Source of the DNA: an uncultured Eggerthellaceae bacterium
GTDB taxonomy: Bacteria > Actinomycetota > Coriobacteriia > Coriobacteriales > Eggerthellaceae
Length of the DNA stretch: 64,000 nucleotides
Assembly (NCBI GenBank): GCA_903789375.1
Contig: CAIFEB010000009.1
Coordinates: forward strand, 1-64,000
Direction: 5' to 3'
The notes beneath the pieces are model-generated. The model made no database searches. It was not told the origin of the DNA and was given only the letters and a program-made list of their open reading frames with translations. Both the position numbers and the translations under genes were made by a program. Position 1 is the first letter of the stretch. Each line of letters opens with the position of its first letter. Shown in pieces: positions 33,606 through 42,308 of the stretch.

Positions 33606-35537
33606 TTATGCGAAATAGCCCGCTTCGAAGCCTTCCTTGCCTGCCGCCTCTGCATCGCGTGGCTCAACAGCATCGCCTACGACAACCAGGCGATCTCCCA
33701 AATGGGAAAGCTGCTCTTCCAGCGGATTGTAGGGCACGTATCCCATGGCGATGACGTACCAGTCGGCTTTCAGCAGCTTCGTTTCGCCCTGATGGGTCAG
33801 CTCCAGGCCATCATCCGTCAAGGCGCCGATGCGGTGCTCGAAGAGGAAGTGGACGAACCGGTCCTCGCAGAAATGCCGCATGAAGTTCACCTTACCGCGG
33901 TCTTCTTTGTCCGCAACGACATCGCGCCTGATGACAAGCGAGATATCGCCACGCTCGGCGTCCGCGAGGTAGCAGCAGGTCTCGATGCCCACCGATCCGC
34001 CACCCAGGACGGCTATCTTCCCTTCGGGATTCACGCGTCCCCTCAAGACATCTTCCGCATAGAGAACCTTCTCGTTCCCGGCGGCTCCGGGGATTTCCTT
34101 CGGCTCGCGAGGAATCGCCCCTATCGCCAAGATGACCTTGTCGGCGCCGAATCGCTCGACGGCTTGCGCGTCCGCTTCCTTTTCGAGCTCGACGGTTACG
34201 CCCGCTTGCTCCATGTCGTAGATCAGCGAATACACGTACTGCGAGTACTCGCCCTTGCCCGGCGTGTAGGCAGCGGAGATGAACTGGCCGCCCAGCTGGT
34301 CAGACTTCTCCCACAGCGTCACATCGTGTCCTCGGCGACGAGCGGCCAAGGCCGCGTTCATGCCGGCAATTCCCCCGCCAACCACGAGCACGCGCTTCTT
34401 GGGAACCGCGTCGAACGTATAGCGGTACTCGTTTCCAACCTCTGGATTAGCGAGGCATCCGGTCGGAATCTGCCGATAGGTGTGACCGGCGCACGCCTGA
34501 AGGCAGCCGATGCAGCGGCGAATCTCGCGCACCTTGCCCTGACGCGCTTTCTCTGGGAGATGGGGGTCGGCAAGCGACGCCCGCGCCATGCCGACGAAGT
34601 CGCAGTAGCCGTCCTCAAGCAGTTCTTCTGCAACCAAGGGATCGTTTATCCTGTTCACGGCCATAACGGGAATGTTCACGATCGACTTCAGCTCGCGAGC
34701 GCGCTGTGCGCCGAAAGCAGGCTTCTTCCACGACGATGCGATGATCCCATCGTTGAAGGAGCTGTACACCCCGTTCGAGCAGTTGATGGCATCGACGCCC
34801 CACTCCTCGAACATCTTCGCGAGGACGCGCGTCTCTCCCATATCGCGTCCGTTGGCGGTTCCCTCATCGGCGGAAATTCGAATCATGATGGGGAAGTCGT
34901 CACCCACGTTGCTGCGCATGGCATCGTAGATTTCCTTAAGGAAGCGCACGCGGTTGACCAGCGGGCCGCCGTATTCGTCCATACGATGGTTCTGGTGATA
35001 TGACAGGAAGGCCGCGATCAGATATCCGTGGCCGGCGTGGATCTCTATGCCATCGAAGCCGGCAGCCTTCGCGCGTCCGGCCGCTGCCCCGAATTTCTCC
35101 ACAAGGTCGTGAACCTCGTCCACGGTGAGCTCGCGCGCCATGTCGCGGTTCCACGGATCGGGCGATGGCGAGCAGTTGACCGTCTGCACTCCGCCGTTGA
35201 CGAAGTGATTCGACTGGCGACCGCAATGGTAGATTTGACAGAATATCTTCGTGCCGTACTGGTGGACCGCTTCCGTGAGCTTCCGATGGCTTTCGATCTG
35301 CTCGTCGCTCCAAAGCCCGGCTACGTACTTGTAGCCCTTCCCCGTCGGTTCTACCAGGTAGTCTTCGGTGATGATCAAACCGAAACCGCCCTTCGCCTTC
35401 TCCTCGTGATAGGCGATGTACTGCTCGGTTGCCATGCCGTCTTCCGTCGGCATGTTGGTCACCATCGCGGGAACGGCAATTCTGTTCTTGATTTCGCATG
35501 CACCGATCTTGAAGGGAGAGAACAGTTTGTCGAACAT
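33606..35537 (-). CDS. Old-Yellow-Enzyme-type flavin/Fe-S reductase (2,4-dienoyl-CoA reductase / BaiCD-like)
   Basis: This 643-residue enzyme has an N-terminal FMN barrel (residues 1 to about 340: LFSPFKIGACEIKNRIAVPAM, FDGIEIHAGHGYLIAAFLSY), a [4Fe-4S] site (CIGCLQAC and the later Cys in GCLANP, about 345-365), and FAD/NAD(P)-binding domains (VLVVGGGIAGMNAAL, IAVLGGGSVGIETCCYLAD). Relatives reduce activated C=C bonds of enoyl-CoAs, bile-acid intermediates, enoates or flavonoids. No signal peptide, so it is cytoplasmic. The ATG at 35537 has AAGGAG eight bases upstream. Its neighbours point to catabolism of an organic anion; the substrate is unknown. Confidence 0.9.
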   Translation of the reverse strand: MFDKLFSPFKIGACEIKNRIAVPAMVTNMPTEDGMATEQYIAYHEEKAKGGFGLIITEDYLVEPTGKGYKYVAGLWSDEQIESHRKLTEAVHQYGTKIFCQIYHCGRQSNHFVNGGVQTVNCSPSPDPWNRDMARELTVDEVHDLVEKFGAAAGRAKAAGFDGIEIHAGHGYLIAAFLSYHQNHRMDEYGGPLVNRVRFLKEIYDAMRSNVGDDFPIMIRISADEGTANGRDMGETRVLAKMFEEWGVDAINCSNGVYSSFNDGIIASSWKKPAFGAQRARELKSIVNIPVMAVNRINDPLVAEELLEDGYCDFVGMARASLADPHLPEKARQGKVREIRRCIGCLQACAGHTYRQIPTGCLANPEVGNEYRYTFDAVPKKRVLVVGGGIAGMNAALAARRRGHDVTLWEKSDQLGGQFISAAYTPGKGEYSQYVYSLIYDMEQAGVTVELEKEADAQAVERFGADKVILAIGAIPREPKEIPGAAGNEKVLYAEDVLRGRVNPEGKIAVLGGGSVGIETCCYLADAERGDISLVIRRDVVADKEDRGKVNFMRHFCEDRFVHFLFEHRIGALTDDGLELTHQGETKLLKADWYVIAMGYVPYNPLEEQLSHLGDRLVVVGDAVEPRDAEAAGKEGFEAGYFA

Positions 35538-35582
35538 AGCACCCACTCCTTGACGTCGTCGATTTTCATCTGCACACGTGAA

Positions 35583-35612
35583 GCAGGAGCGGCCCGGGCG
35601 AGCCGCTCCTGC
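35583..35612. terminator. Hairpin between the MBL hydrolase and reductase genes
   Basis: GCAGGAGCGGC (35583-35593) pairs with GCCGCTCCTGC (35602-35612), 38 bases after the hydrolase stop. No T-run follows, so it may be a stabilising or partial terminator within a minus-strand gene row. Confidence 0.5.
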
Positions 35613-35650
35613 TGCGAACGTATGGTGCCGCTGCGTCGCCGCCCCGGCCG

Positions 35651-36586
35651 CTACCGGACCACGTAGTGGATCTGCAGCCCGTCCTCGGTTTGCTCGCTCT
35701 CGAACCGCTCTCCCATGGTCGAGTCATGCGTCAGCACCAGACGGCGCATGTCGCCGCCGGTCTGCTCGAGAATCCACTCGTACGCCCTCATCACGTTCAG
35801 AGCCGAGCCCGAACGCCCGAGAATCGGAGCGAGGAATCCCTTCCAATCACCGGAACCGAGCAGGTTCGCCGGACGGAGCGCCAAATCGCCCGCGATGACA
35901 TAGACGTCGCGCGCGGATTTCGCAGGATCGGCGGGATGGGGCACAACCACCTTCTGGCCCTGTTCGTTCGAGACGACGACATGCGAGCCTGCCGCCTGCG
36001 CCGCAGTCGCGTTGTCGACGACGACGACCTGCTCCGCAACGGAATGGCAGTTGTAGGCGACGTGCAGGTCGATGCCCGGATACAGGTTGACCACGTCGCC
36101 GTTGAGAAGGGTCACCGCGCCCTCCTCGATGAGCTCGCGAATGGGCGGATAGTCGCTCGCCATAGCGGCCGGCAGCGTGAGCTGGGCGTACCGGGGATCG
36201 GTGACCAGGCTTTCCCACGCCTCGAACTCCTTCTGCTGGATGAAGACCCGCGCATGGGGAAACCTGAGCAACCCGCCGATGTGGTCGATGTGGGCGTGCG
36301 TCAGGATGACCGTGTCGATGTCGTCGGGAGCAAGCCCGATCTGCGCCAGCGCCCACACGACGCCCTTGCACTGCGTGATGAGCTCGCCCCACAGCTTGCC
36401 CTTCGCGGGGTCTTCGGTGTCGACGCCCGTATCGACGAGGATGTTGTGGCCCTCTCCCTGAATCACCGTCACCGAATGGACGTTCTGCTCCGTCTCGCCC
36501 GGCTTGGGGTTTCCCACCATGCCGTAGACGAACTCGGTGCCCCACGGTCCGATGCCGTACTCGATGTTCGTAATCTGATATCCCAT
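35651..36586 (-). CDS. Metallo-beta-lactamase-fold hydrolase (lactonase-like)
   Basis: This 311-residue protein has the zinc motif of the fold, LTHAHIDHIGGLL (HxHxDH), preceded by ILVDTGVDTEDP and followed by the later metal ligands (VYVIAGDLAL and VLTHDSTMG). It resembles N-acyl-homoserine lactonase-like hydrolases, but specificity in this superfamily cannot be read from motifs; lactone or thioester hydrolysis in the local pathway is a reasonable guess. There is no signal peptide. The ATG at 36586 follows GGAGGGGACA. It lies between the reductase and two membrane-protein genes on the same strand. Confidence 0.85.
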   Translation of the reverse strand: MGYQITNIEYGIGPWGTEFVYGMVGNPKPGETEQNVHSVTVIQGEGHNILVDTGVDTEDPAKGKLWGELITQCKGVVWALAQIGLAPDDIDTVILTHAHIDHIGGLLRFPHARVFIQQKEFEAWESLVTDPRYAQLTLPAAMASDYPPIRELIEEGAVTLLNGDVVNLYPGIDLHVAYNCHSVAEQVVVVDNATAAQAAGSHVVVSNEQGQKVVVPHPADPAKSARDVYVIAGDLALRPANLLGSGDWKGFLAPILGRSGSALNVMRAYEWILEQTGGDMRRLVLTHDSTMGERFESEQTEDGLQIHYVVR

Positions 36587-36615
36587 TGTCCCCTCCAAAC
36601 GTAGATGGCTCTCAA

Positions 36616-36654
36616 CAAAAAGAGAGCCCCGCCCGTCAACCGGGCAGAGCTCTC
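36616..36654 (-). terminator. Intrinsic terminator downstream of the 184-residue membrane protein gene
   Basis: GAGAGC pairs with GCTCTC and an inner GCCCG/CGGGC stem continues the hairpin. On the minus strand it is followed by TCTTTTTG. It is eight bases after the stop and would separate the transporter genes from the hydrolase gene at least partly. Confidence 0.75.
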
Positions 36655-36662
36655 CTGCACGC

Positions 36663-37217
36663 TTATTCAGCTGCGTCGCTTCCCTCAGAAAGCGCGTCAG
36701 CTCCGACGATCTTCGCTGCGAGCTTGTAGGACTGCGCCATGATCGTGGACGTCACAACACCGACCAGAAGGCTCACGACGAGCACCGCGTAGTTCTGGCC
36801 ACCGGCCGCGAAACACGCGATCATGCCGATGAACGCCATGGGCGTTCTCCCCCAGAAAGGCTTCTTGCCTCCCGGCATGAACACGTTCGTCAGCCCTTGG
36901 ACCAGAAACGTTCCGACGCACGTTGCCACGGAGAATGCGACGACCAGGCCCGTCGAGCCGACCATCGCCTGCGTGATGACGAACGTCAGCGCTCCTCCCA
37001 GGAATAGGCCGATCAGGATGTTGACCCAGTGATAGGGCACATCCTTCCATTCGCCACCGAACATGAACACGCACGGGATCATGATGAAGCACGCCCAGTA
37101 CAGCGGGGTCTGCACGACACCCGCCAGGTTCAGGGCCACGTACACAGCGATCACCACGGCGCATTCGATTCCCACGAGCAACGCGTGGAGAATCCTCGCT
37201 GCAATCTCCTTATCCAT
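36663..37217 (-). CDS. Integral membrane protein, possibly DUF1097-like
   Basis: The 184-residue protein has five to six hydrophobic segments (for example ALLVGIECAVVIAVYVALNL, WACFIMIPCVFMFGG, ILIGLFLGGALTFVITQAMV). The layout (short, GGEWKDVPYHWVN loop, PFWGRTPMAFIGMI loop) recalls small DUF1097-type membrane proteins, but I cannot name the family with certainty. It lies 40 bases after a DASS anion transporter gene and so may be an accessory to it. AGGAGGGGTGCA precedes the ATG. Confidence 0.8.
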   Translation of the reverse strand: MDKEIAARILHALLVGIECAVVIAVYVALNLAGVVQTPLYWACFIMIPCVFMFGGEWKDVPYHWVNILIGLFLGGALTFVITQAMVGSTGLVVAFSVATCVGTFLVQGLTNVFMPGGKKPFWGRTPMAFIGMIACFAAGGQNYAVLVVSLLVGVVTSTIMAQSYKLAAKIVGADALSEGSDAAE

Positions 37218-37257
37218 TGCACCCCTCCTGAATCGCGCTGCCAGGCAGCGCTCGCCT

Positions 37258-38703
37258 TTATGCGCTCACGATCGGCAAACCGAGCGCACCTCCGATGAAG
37301 AACACCACGAGGACCTCGACGATGATGTACACGATCGCGCACAGCCAGCCCGCTCGCGTGAGCTCGCCCGAGGTGTAGTAGCCCTCGGAGAACGAGACCA
37401 TCATGGGAGGGCTCAGCGGCAGCAGGAAGGAGCCCGCCGTGATCGAGCCCATCAGCATGGCGAAGATCGCAGGCGAGACGCCCGCCGCCACGCAGTAGCC
37501 CATGACCGGCGGAACGAAGAGCGCGCACAGCGCCGGTGCCGCGGGAACGAACGTGTGGATGATGTAGGCGATCGCCATGATGAGCATGAGGCCCAGAAGA
37601 ACCGGAAGGTTGAGCACGCCGGTGGCGAGGAACAGGTTGACCAGGTAGTTGGCCGCACCCGTCGACGAGCAGGCGCCTGCCATGCTCATAACGCCGCCGA
37701 CCATGAGCACGACGCCCCAGCCGACGTTGTCGTTGAAGTCCTTCCACGACACGATCTCGACACCGGGCATGAACGCAACCGCCAGCATGATCATGATGAC
37801 GTTGACGTTCGAAAGCACCGGAATCCAGTTGCCCGCGATGAAGCCGGCGATCAACACGACCATGTACACGAGCGCCTTGACGTCACGCGCGGACAGCGGC
37901 TCCTTCTCTCCCGTGCCGGCGACAAGCTTCGCTTCCTCTTCGGACAAGTCCTCCGGCGGAAACACCTTGCAGATCACGATCCAGCAGAACGGGATGAGGA
38001 CGACCGCGCAGATAAGTCCTGGCACGAACCACTGGAAGAACCCGATGGTCACACCGTAGGTGCTGCTCAGAAGGCCTGCGCACAGCACGTTGAGCGAATG
38101 GCCGAACGGCGTGACGAAGCCACCGAGGATAGCGGCGAACGCGATGCCGAGCGCTAGGCAGCGTCCCAGGTTGGGATGGGTTTCCTTGGCGTTGATCTCG
38201 CGCAGAAACGGCAGCGCCAGCGCCATGCCGACGGCGACTGCGCCCGTATCCGTCATGAACATCGACACGATCGCCGTTGCCAGCATGTACGCCAGCACGA
38301 TCGATTTCGGCTTCGTGCCCGCCTTGCTGACGAGCGCGTGCACCAAGCGCGTTCCAAGCGACGTCTTGATCATGATGGCGGTCATGATGAAGATGCCGAA
38401 GATGAACCAAGGAGTGAAGCTGACGAAGCCGCTCCACGCTGTTCCGAAATCCTTCACCACGCCGAGCACGGCGAGCAGAATAGCGCCCAGCAGACCCGTC
38501 ACGCCAACGGGAAGAACGTCGCACATCCAGAAGCAGATAGCCATCAGCAGGATGCCGATGGACATGATTCCCTGATGGGAAAGCTCCTCCGTGCCCGGAG
38601 CCACAACCGACACAACCAGGCAGACTAAACCGAGAATCAGCCCCACGACACGTTTGACCGGGACTTTAGCTTTGGGATTCTCCTTGGCAAGCTCACTAGC
38701 CAT
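37258..38703 (-). CDS. SLC13/DASS-family anion transporter
   Basis: This 481-residue membrane protein has about twelve hydrophobic segments. Signatures of divalent-anion:sodium symporters are MTDTGAVAVGMALALPF, the GGFVTPFGHSLNVL loop (an SNT-like substrate loop) and the second-repeat SITAGSFLLPLSPPMMV. Members carry di- and tricarboxylates, tartrate, sulfate or aromatic-acid-like anions. The ATG at 38703 (MASELAKENPK) follows GGGGAATT. It is upstream of the 184-residue membrane protein and divergent from the molybdoenzyme operon, consistent with uptake of that pathway's substrate. Confidence 0.9.
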   Translation of the reverse strand: MASELAKENPKAKVPVKRVVGLILGLVCLVVSVVAPGTEELSHQGIMSIGILLMAICFWMCDVLPVGVTGLLGAILLAVLGVVKDFGTAWSGFVSFTPWFIFGIFIMTAIMIKTSLGTRLVHALVSKAGTKPKSIVLAYMLATAIVSMFMTDTGAVAVGMALALPFLREINAKETHPNLGRCLALGIAFAAILGGFVTPFGHSLNVLCAGLLSSTYGVTIGFFQWFVPGLICAVVLIPFCWIVICKVFPPEDLSEEEAKLVAGTGEKEPLSARDVKALVYMVVLIAGFIAGNWIPVLSNVNVIMIMLAVAFMPGVEIVSWKDFNDNVGWGVVLMVGGVMSMAGACSSTGAANYLVNLFLATGVLNLPVLLGLMLIMAIAYIIHTFVPAAPALCALFVPPVMGYCVAAGVSPAIFAMLMGSITAGSFLLPLSPPMMVSFSEGYYTSGELTRAGWLCAIVYIIVEVLVVFFIGGALGLPIVSA

Positions 38704-38747
38704 AATTCCCCTTTCCAAACAATTACCCCTCGTTCAAATCAAGGCTC

Positions 38748-39023
38748 TTAGCGTTGTTGCGACCTCCTTTCCCCCCGGCGTTTCGGACCGCGCATCGCAA
38801 GCTGGTCTGAAAGCATCTCGAACGGAGCAAGATCGAGAGCCTTTGAAACCCGTCCCCGCTTGGCACCGCCTCTCGCGCCGAAGTACTCCGCAAAATCATC
38901 GAGCGTCGCGTTCATGCGGTCGCACGATCCGTCGTCGGAGTCTCCGCGCGTGCGGAAGTAACTGAGAGCGATCGCCGCAACCAGGCACACCGCGATCACT
39001 GCCGTCGCCACTTGCTGAATCAC
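38748..39023 (-). CDS. Small single-pass membrane protein, 91 residues
   Basis: I do not recognise it. The N-terminus (VATAVIAVCLVAAIALSYF) is one membrane segment; the rest is a hydrophilic, basic domain (DDFAEYFGARGGAKRGRVSK, MRGPKRRGERR). The start is a GTG at 39023 after GGGGAGAGGGG. It is the first minus-strand gene from the divergent region, 44 bases before the anion transporter gene, and may be a small subunit or regulator of it. A chance frame remains possible. Confidence 0.6.
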   Translation of the reverse strand: MIQQVATAVIAVCLVAAIALSYFRTRGDSDDGSCDRMNATLDDFAEYFGARGGAKRGRVSKALDLAPFEMLSDQLAMRGPKRRGERRSQQR

Positions 39024-39110
39024 GAGTTGCCCCTCTCCCCGAATCTCTCGTGCACATGAGCGCCCGACTGGGGAAAATCCTAGCTTCCAAGGCTTTCACC
39101 TGGCGTTTCT

Positions 39111-39135
39111 CTTATGGAATGGGCTATTCCAAAAG
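39111..39135. promoter_or_regulatory. 25-bp palindrome in the divergent promoter region
   Basis: CTTaTGGAATgggctATTCCAaAAG has arms that match at nine of ten positions and contains a T-N11-A-type LysR core. It lies about 90 bases from both the molybdoenzyme start (plus) and the small membrane protein start (minus). It is a good candidate site for the LysR regulator encoded downstream at 42309. Confidence 0.6.
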
Positions 39136-39228
39136 ACGAACGCCACCGGTGCGCGCCCCCGCATATGCTTGGTTTCGACGTCCTTGAGCGTTTGGAAAAG
39201 GACGGAGGAGACGAGGAGAGGGGTACTC

Positions 39229-41586
39229 TTGACTGAATTCCATGACGTTTCCCACGAGCGCAAAGCAGGGGAAAAGATCGGCCGCCCCGACAAGTACGAA
39301 TATGTCGAGCACGACAAGCCGTGGCGGTACCAGGAAGGCGAATACACCGTGACGCGCGGCAGCGCGTGGTCAGGCCCTGGCTGCCATCTGGGATGCGGCG
39401 TTCTGCTGTACACCGACAAGGACGGCAAGCTCGTAAAGGTCGAAGGCGACCCGGACAATCCCTTCAACAAAGGCCGTCTGTGCGTCCGCTGCCTTGATCT
39501 GATGGAGTCCGCCTACAACAAGGACCGCATCGTCCATCCCATGAAGCGCGACCCGAAGGACCGCGGCAAGGACGCCTGGACCCAGATCACCTGGGACGAG
39601 GCGTACGATTTGATCGCGGAGAAGTTCCTGGCGTACAAGAAGGAGTTCGGCGCCCAGTCCGTCTGCTTCTTCAAGGGAACCGGCCGCGACATCGCGCCGT
39701 GGATCAGCCACCTCGCCTGGTCGTTCGGCAGCCCCAACGTCGTCTTCGCGCTGTCCGGCTGCGCATGCTTCGTTCCGCGCATCGCGAGCTCCATGTGCAC
39801 GTCGGGATCGTTCTGGGTCGGCGACTACTCGCAGCAGTTCACCAAGCGCTACGACGACCCGCGCTGGAAGGTCCCCGAGTGCATCGTTTTATGGGGCAAC
39901 AACCCCATCGTCGCGAACTCCGACGGCCTGTACGGCCACTGGGTCGTCGACTGCATGAAGCGCGGCTCGAAGATCATCTCCGTCGACCCCAAGATGACCT
40001 GGCTTGGAACCAAAGCCGAGATCTTCCTCCCGCTGCGCCCCGGAACCGACGCCGCGCTGGCTCTTGGCATCCTGCACGTCATGATCGACGAGGAGATCTA
40101 CGACAAGGACTTCGTGGACCGCTGGTGCTACGGATTCGACCAGCTCAAAGAGGCCTGCGAGCCGTACACGCCGGAGAAGACCGCCGAGATCTGCTGGGTT
40201 GACGCCGACAAGATCATCGCCGCCGCGCGCATGATCGCCAACGCCGACGGCATGATCATGCAGTGGGGCGTCGCGACCGACATGTCCAAAGAGGCGGTCC
40301 CGTCCTGCCAGGCGCTCTCGGCCATCTTCGAGATCACCGGCAACGTCGACGTGCCGGGCGGCATGATCGCGCCTCCGTCGATCCTGCCCTACTACGCCGG
40401 CTGGGGCGGCGAGAACCTCTCCGACGAGCAGAAGGAGAAGCGCCTCGGCATCCACAAGTACCCGCTGTACCGCTACGGCTTCAAGAACGCCTCGACCGAT
40501 GTGACCATCGAATGCCTCGAGACGGGCAAGGACGAGAACGGCAACGACTACCCGCTGAAGGCTGCGTGGATGCAGACCACCAACCCGCTCATCAACTCGT
40601 CGCCGGACACGCGCCGCACCTACAACGCCCTGATGAAGTTCGAGTTCATCGTGTCGGTCGACCTGTACATGACCCCGACGGTCCAGGCTCTCGCCGACGT
40701 GTTCCTTCCCGCCTGCACCTACGCTGAGCGCAACGGTATCCGCATCGGCGACGGCGTGCAGCGCGGCGAGACCATCAACAAGGCCATCCAGGTGGGCGAA
40801 GCGAAATCCGACATGGTCATCAACCTCGAAATCGGCAAGCGCATCTGCCCGGAGTACTACCCCTGGGACACCGAGGAGGAGATGTTCTCGCACATCCTCG
40901 AGGGTATGGACATGACGTTCGAGCAGCTGCGCGACGCGGCGCCGACGTACCTCGACTTCGAGTACAAGAAGTACGAGAAGGGCCTGCTGCGCCACGATGG
41001 CCAGATCGGATTCGAGACCGCGACCGGCCGCATCGAGCTGTGGTCGACGTACTTCAACCAGATCGGCGTCGAGTGCGTACCGTCGTTCGACGAGCCCTCG
41101 CCCGGCCCTGTCGCCGACCCCGACCTGTACAAGGAGTACCCGATCGTCCTGACGACCGGCGCCCGCAACTGGTCGCTGTTCCACTCCGAGCATCGCCAGG
41201 TGCCGCGTCTGCGCGCGCTGCGTCCCGACCCCATCATCCAGATGAACCCGAAGACCGCCCACAAATACGGCGTCGACCAGGGCGATTGGGTCTGGGTCGA
41301 AAACCAGCGCGGCCGTGCGAAGCGTCGTGTCGAGCTGACCGAGGCTCTCGACCCGCGGTATGCGTCGACCGATCACGGCTGGTGGCTTCCCGAGGCGGAA
41401 GGCTATAAGGACGGCGGCTTCAGCGGCATGTACGACTACAACATCAACCAGCTGCTCGCCTACGATCCGGGCCGCACGGGATTCGGCTCGAACTACAAGA
41501 CGGTTCTGTGCCGCGTCTACAAGTGCGAAGAGGGAGACCACAACACGCTCGAGAACGCTCTGGGCTGCTCTGAGGGGGAGGAATAA
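39229..41586 (+). CDS. Molybdopterin-dependent oxidoreductase (DMSO reductase family), catalytic subunit
   Basis: The 785-residue enzyme binds bis-MGD molybdenum. Blocks typical of the family are GSAWSGPGCHLGCG, WTQITWDEAYDLIAEK, VLWGNNPIVANSDGLYGHWV, DVPGGMI and the C-terminal cofactor-binding domain (IVLTTGARNWSLFHSEH, MNPKTAHKYGVDQGDWVWV). The N-terminal cluster cysteines are C52, C56, C85 and C88: the usual first ligand is absent. No Tat signal is present, so the enzyme is cytoplasmic. The TTG start follows GAGGAGAGGGG. A ferredoxin gene follows. Related enzymes include pyrogallol transhydroxylase, acetylene hydratase and the catechol dehydroxylases of gut Eggerthellaceae; dehydroxylation or a similar reaction is a guess. 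Confidence 0.88.
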   Translation: MTEFHDVSHERKAGEKIGRPDKYEYVEHDKPWRYQEGEYTVTRGSAWSGPGCHLGCGVLLYTDKDGKLVKVEGDPDNPFNKGRLCVRCLDLMESAYNKDRIVHPMKRDPKDRGKDAWTQITWDEAYDLIAEKFLAYKKEFGAQSVCFFKGTGRDIAPWISHLAWSFGSPNVVFALSGCACFVPRIASSMCTSGSFWVGDYSQQFTKRYDDPRWKVPECIVLWGNNPIVANSDGLYGHWVVDCMKRGSKIISVDPKMTWLGTKAEIFLPLRPGTDAALALGILHVMIDEEIYDKDFVDRWCYGFDQLKEACEPYTPEKTAEICWVDADKIIAAARMIANADGMIMQWGVATDMSKEAVPSCQALSAIFEITGNVDVPGGMIAPPSILPYYAGWGGENLSDEQKEKRLGIHKYPLYRYGFKNASTDVTIECLETGKDENGNDYPLKAAWMQTTNPLINSSPDTRRTYNALMKFEFIVSVDLYMTPTVQALADVFLPACTYAERNGIRIGDGVQRGETINKAIQVGEAKSDMVINLEIGKRICPEYYPWDTEEEMFSHILEGMDMTFEQLRDAAPTYLDFEYKKYEKGLLRHDGQIGFETATGRIELWSTYFNQIGVECVPSFDEPSPGPVADPDLYKEYPIVLTTGARNWSLFHSEHRQVPRLRALRPDPIIQMNPKTAHKYGVDQGDWVWVENQRGRAKRRVELTEALDPRYASTDHGWWLPEAEGYKDGGFSGMYDYNINQLLAYDPGRTGFGSNYKTVLCRVYKCEEGDHNTLENALGCSEGEE

Positions 41587-41589
41587 ACA

Positions 41590-41931
41590 ATGCCGCAAGG
41601 AATTCTCGTCGATTACGAATGGTGCTCGGGCTGCCACACCTGCGAGATGGCGTGCGCCGTCGAGCTGACCCACAAGGACTTCCCCGAAGGCCATTGCGGA
41701 GTGAAGGTCCACGAAGAGGGCGTCTACCCCATCGGGGGCGACAAGTGGACCGACATCAACATGCCGGTGTTCACCGACCTGTGCGACAAGTGCGCTGACC
41801 GGCTCGCCGCGGGCGAAGCGCTGCCGTCGTGCGTCAAGCACTGCCAAGCGCACGTGCTCGAGTTCGGCGAGCTCGAGGAACTCTCCAAGAAACTGGCTGC
41901 CAAGCCGAAGCAAGTGCTCTACGCGCTGTAG
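41590..41931 (+). CDS. Small two-[4Fe-4S] ferredoxin-like electron-transfer subunit
   Basis: This 113-residue protein has eight well-placed cysteines: C12-x2-C15-x2-C18-x3-C22 and C65-x2-C68-x12-C81-x3-C85, enough for two [4Fe-4S] clusters. It starts MPQGILVDYEWCSGCHTCEM, like the small subunits of DMSO-reductase-family enzymes. It has no signal peptide or membrane segment, so it should pass electrons to the molybdoenzyme in the cytoplasm. It lies three bases after that gene's stop. Confidence 0.92.
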   Translation: MPQGILVDYEWCSGCHTCEMACAVELTHKDFPEGHCGVKVHEEGVYPIGGDKWTDINMPVFTDLCDKCADRLAAGEALPSCVKHCQAHVLEFGELEELSKKLAAKPKQVLYAL

Positions 41932-41958
41932 AGACAAAAGGGGCAAGGGAGAAGTGCG

Positions 41959-42153
41959 ATGTGCGCGGTATGCGTGAATTGTGGAAAATGCAGCGGGCAT
42001 CCGCGCCCCTCCCTTGAACCCGGCTTCTGTCCCCTCTGCCGCCACCAGAACGAACCCACGGCGGCTGTCTGCGAGCTTTGCGGAAGCCCGCTGCCGAAGC
42101 CTCCGGGACCTCCCACTCCCCCGAAGGCGAAAGGCAGCGGGATCTGCCGCTGA
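41959..42153 (+). CDS. 64-residue cysteine-rich protein with a zinc-ribbon-like core
   Basis: The protein has nine cysteines in 64 residues. The N-terminus MCAVCVNCGKC has C2, C5, C8 and C11 (CxxCxxCxxC, like a [4Fe-4S] site), followed by a zinc-ribbon pair C24-x2-C27 and C38-x2-C41, a Pro/Lys tail and C63. GGGAGAAGTGCG precedes the ATG. It lies 27 bases after the ferredoxin gene and belongs to the same operon. I do not know a family; it could be a cluster-carrying or zinc-binding assembly factor for the molybdoenzyme. Confidence 0.75.
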   Translation: MCAVCVNCGKCSGHPRPSLEPGFCPLCRHQNEPTAAVCELCGSPLPKPPGPPTPPKAKGSGICR

Positions 42154-42211
42154 GCATACCGCTCCCCCGGTTGCCGCACGAGAACGCCATTCCCCAAACG
42201 CAACGCGCTCG

Positions 42212-42247
42212 TTTGCGCGCGAGTTCAGTTCATTTACAATTGAACTC
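42212..42247 (+). promoter_or_regulatory. Candidate promoter/operator of the LysR gene
   Basis: TACAAT (42235-42240) could be a -10 with TTTGCG (42212-42217) 17 bases upstream. GAGTTCA (42221-42227) and TGAACTC (42241-42247) are perfect inverted arms around it, and AGTTCA/TGAACT is a second pairing. It suggests autoregulation of the LysR gene. Confidence 0.45.
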
Positions 42248-42308
42248 CATTGAGCGATCGAGCCGTCTTGACGCGCTCGCGATGCCAGATACCGGGGGGA
42301 GCGATCTT

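Noticed and set aside
39889-42045. 718-codon open frame antisense to the molybdoenzyme
   Set aside because: Shadow frame; the plus-strand product has cofactor motifs and a correct operon layout.
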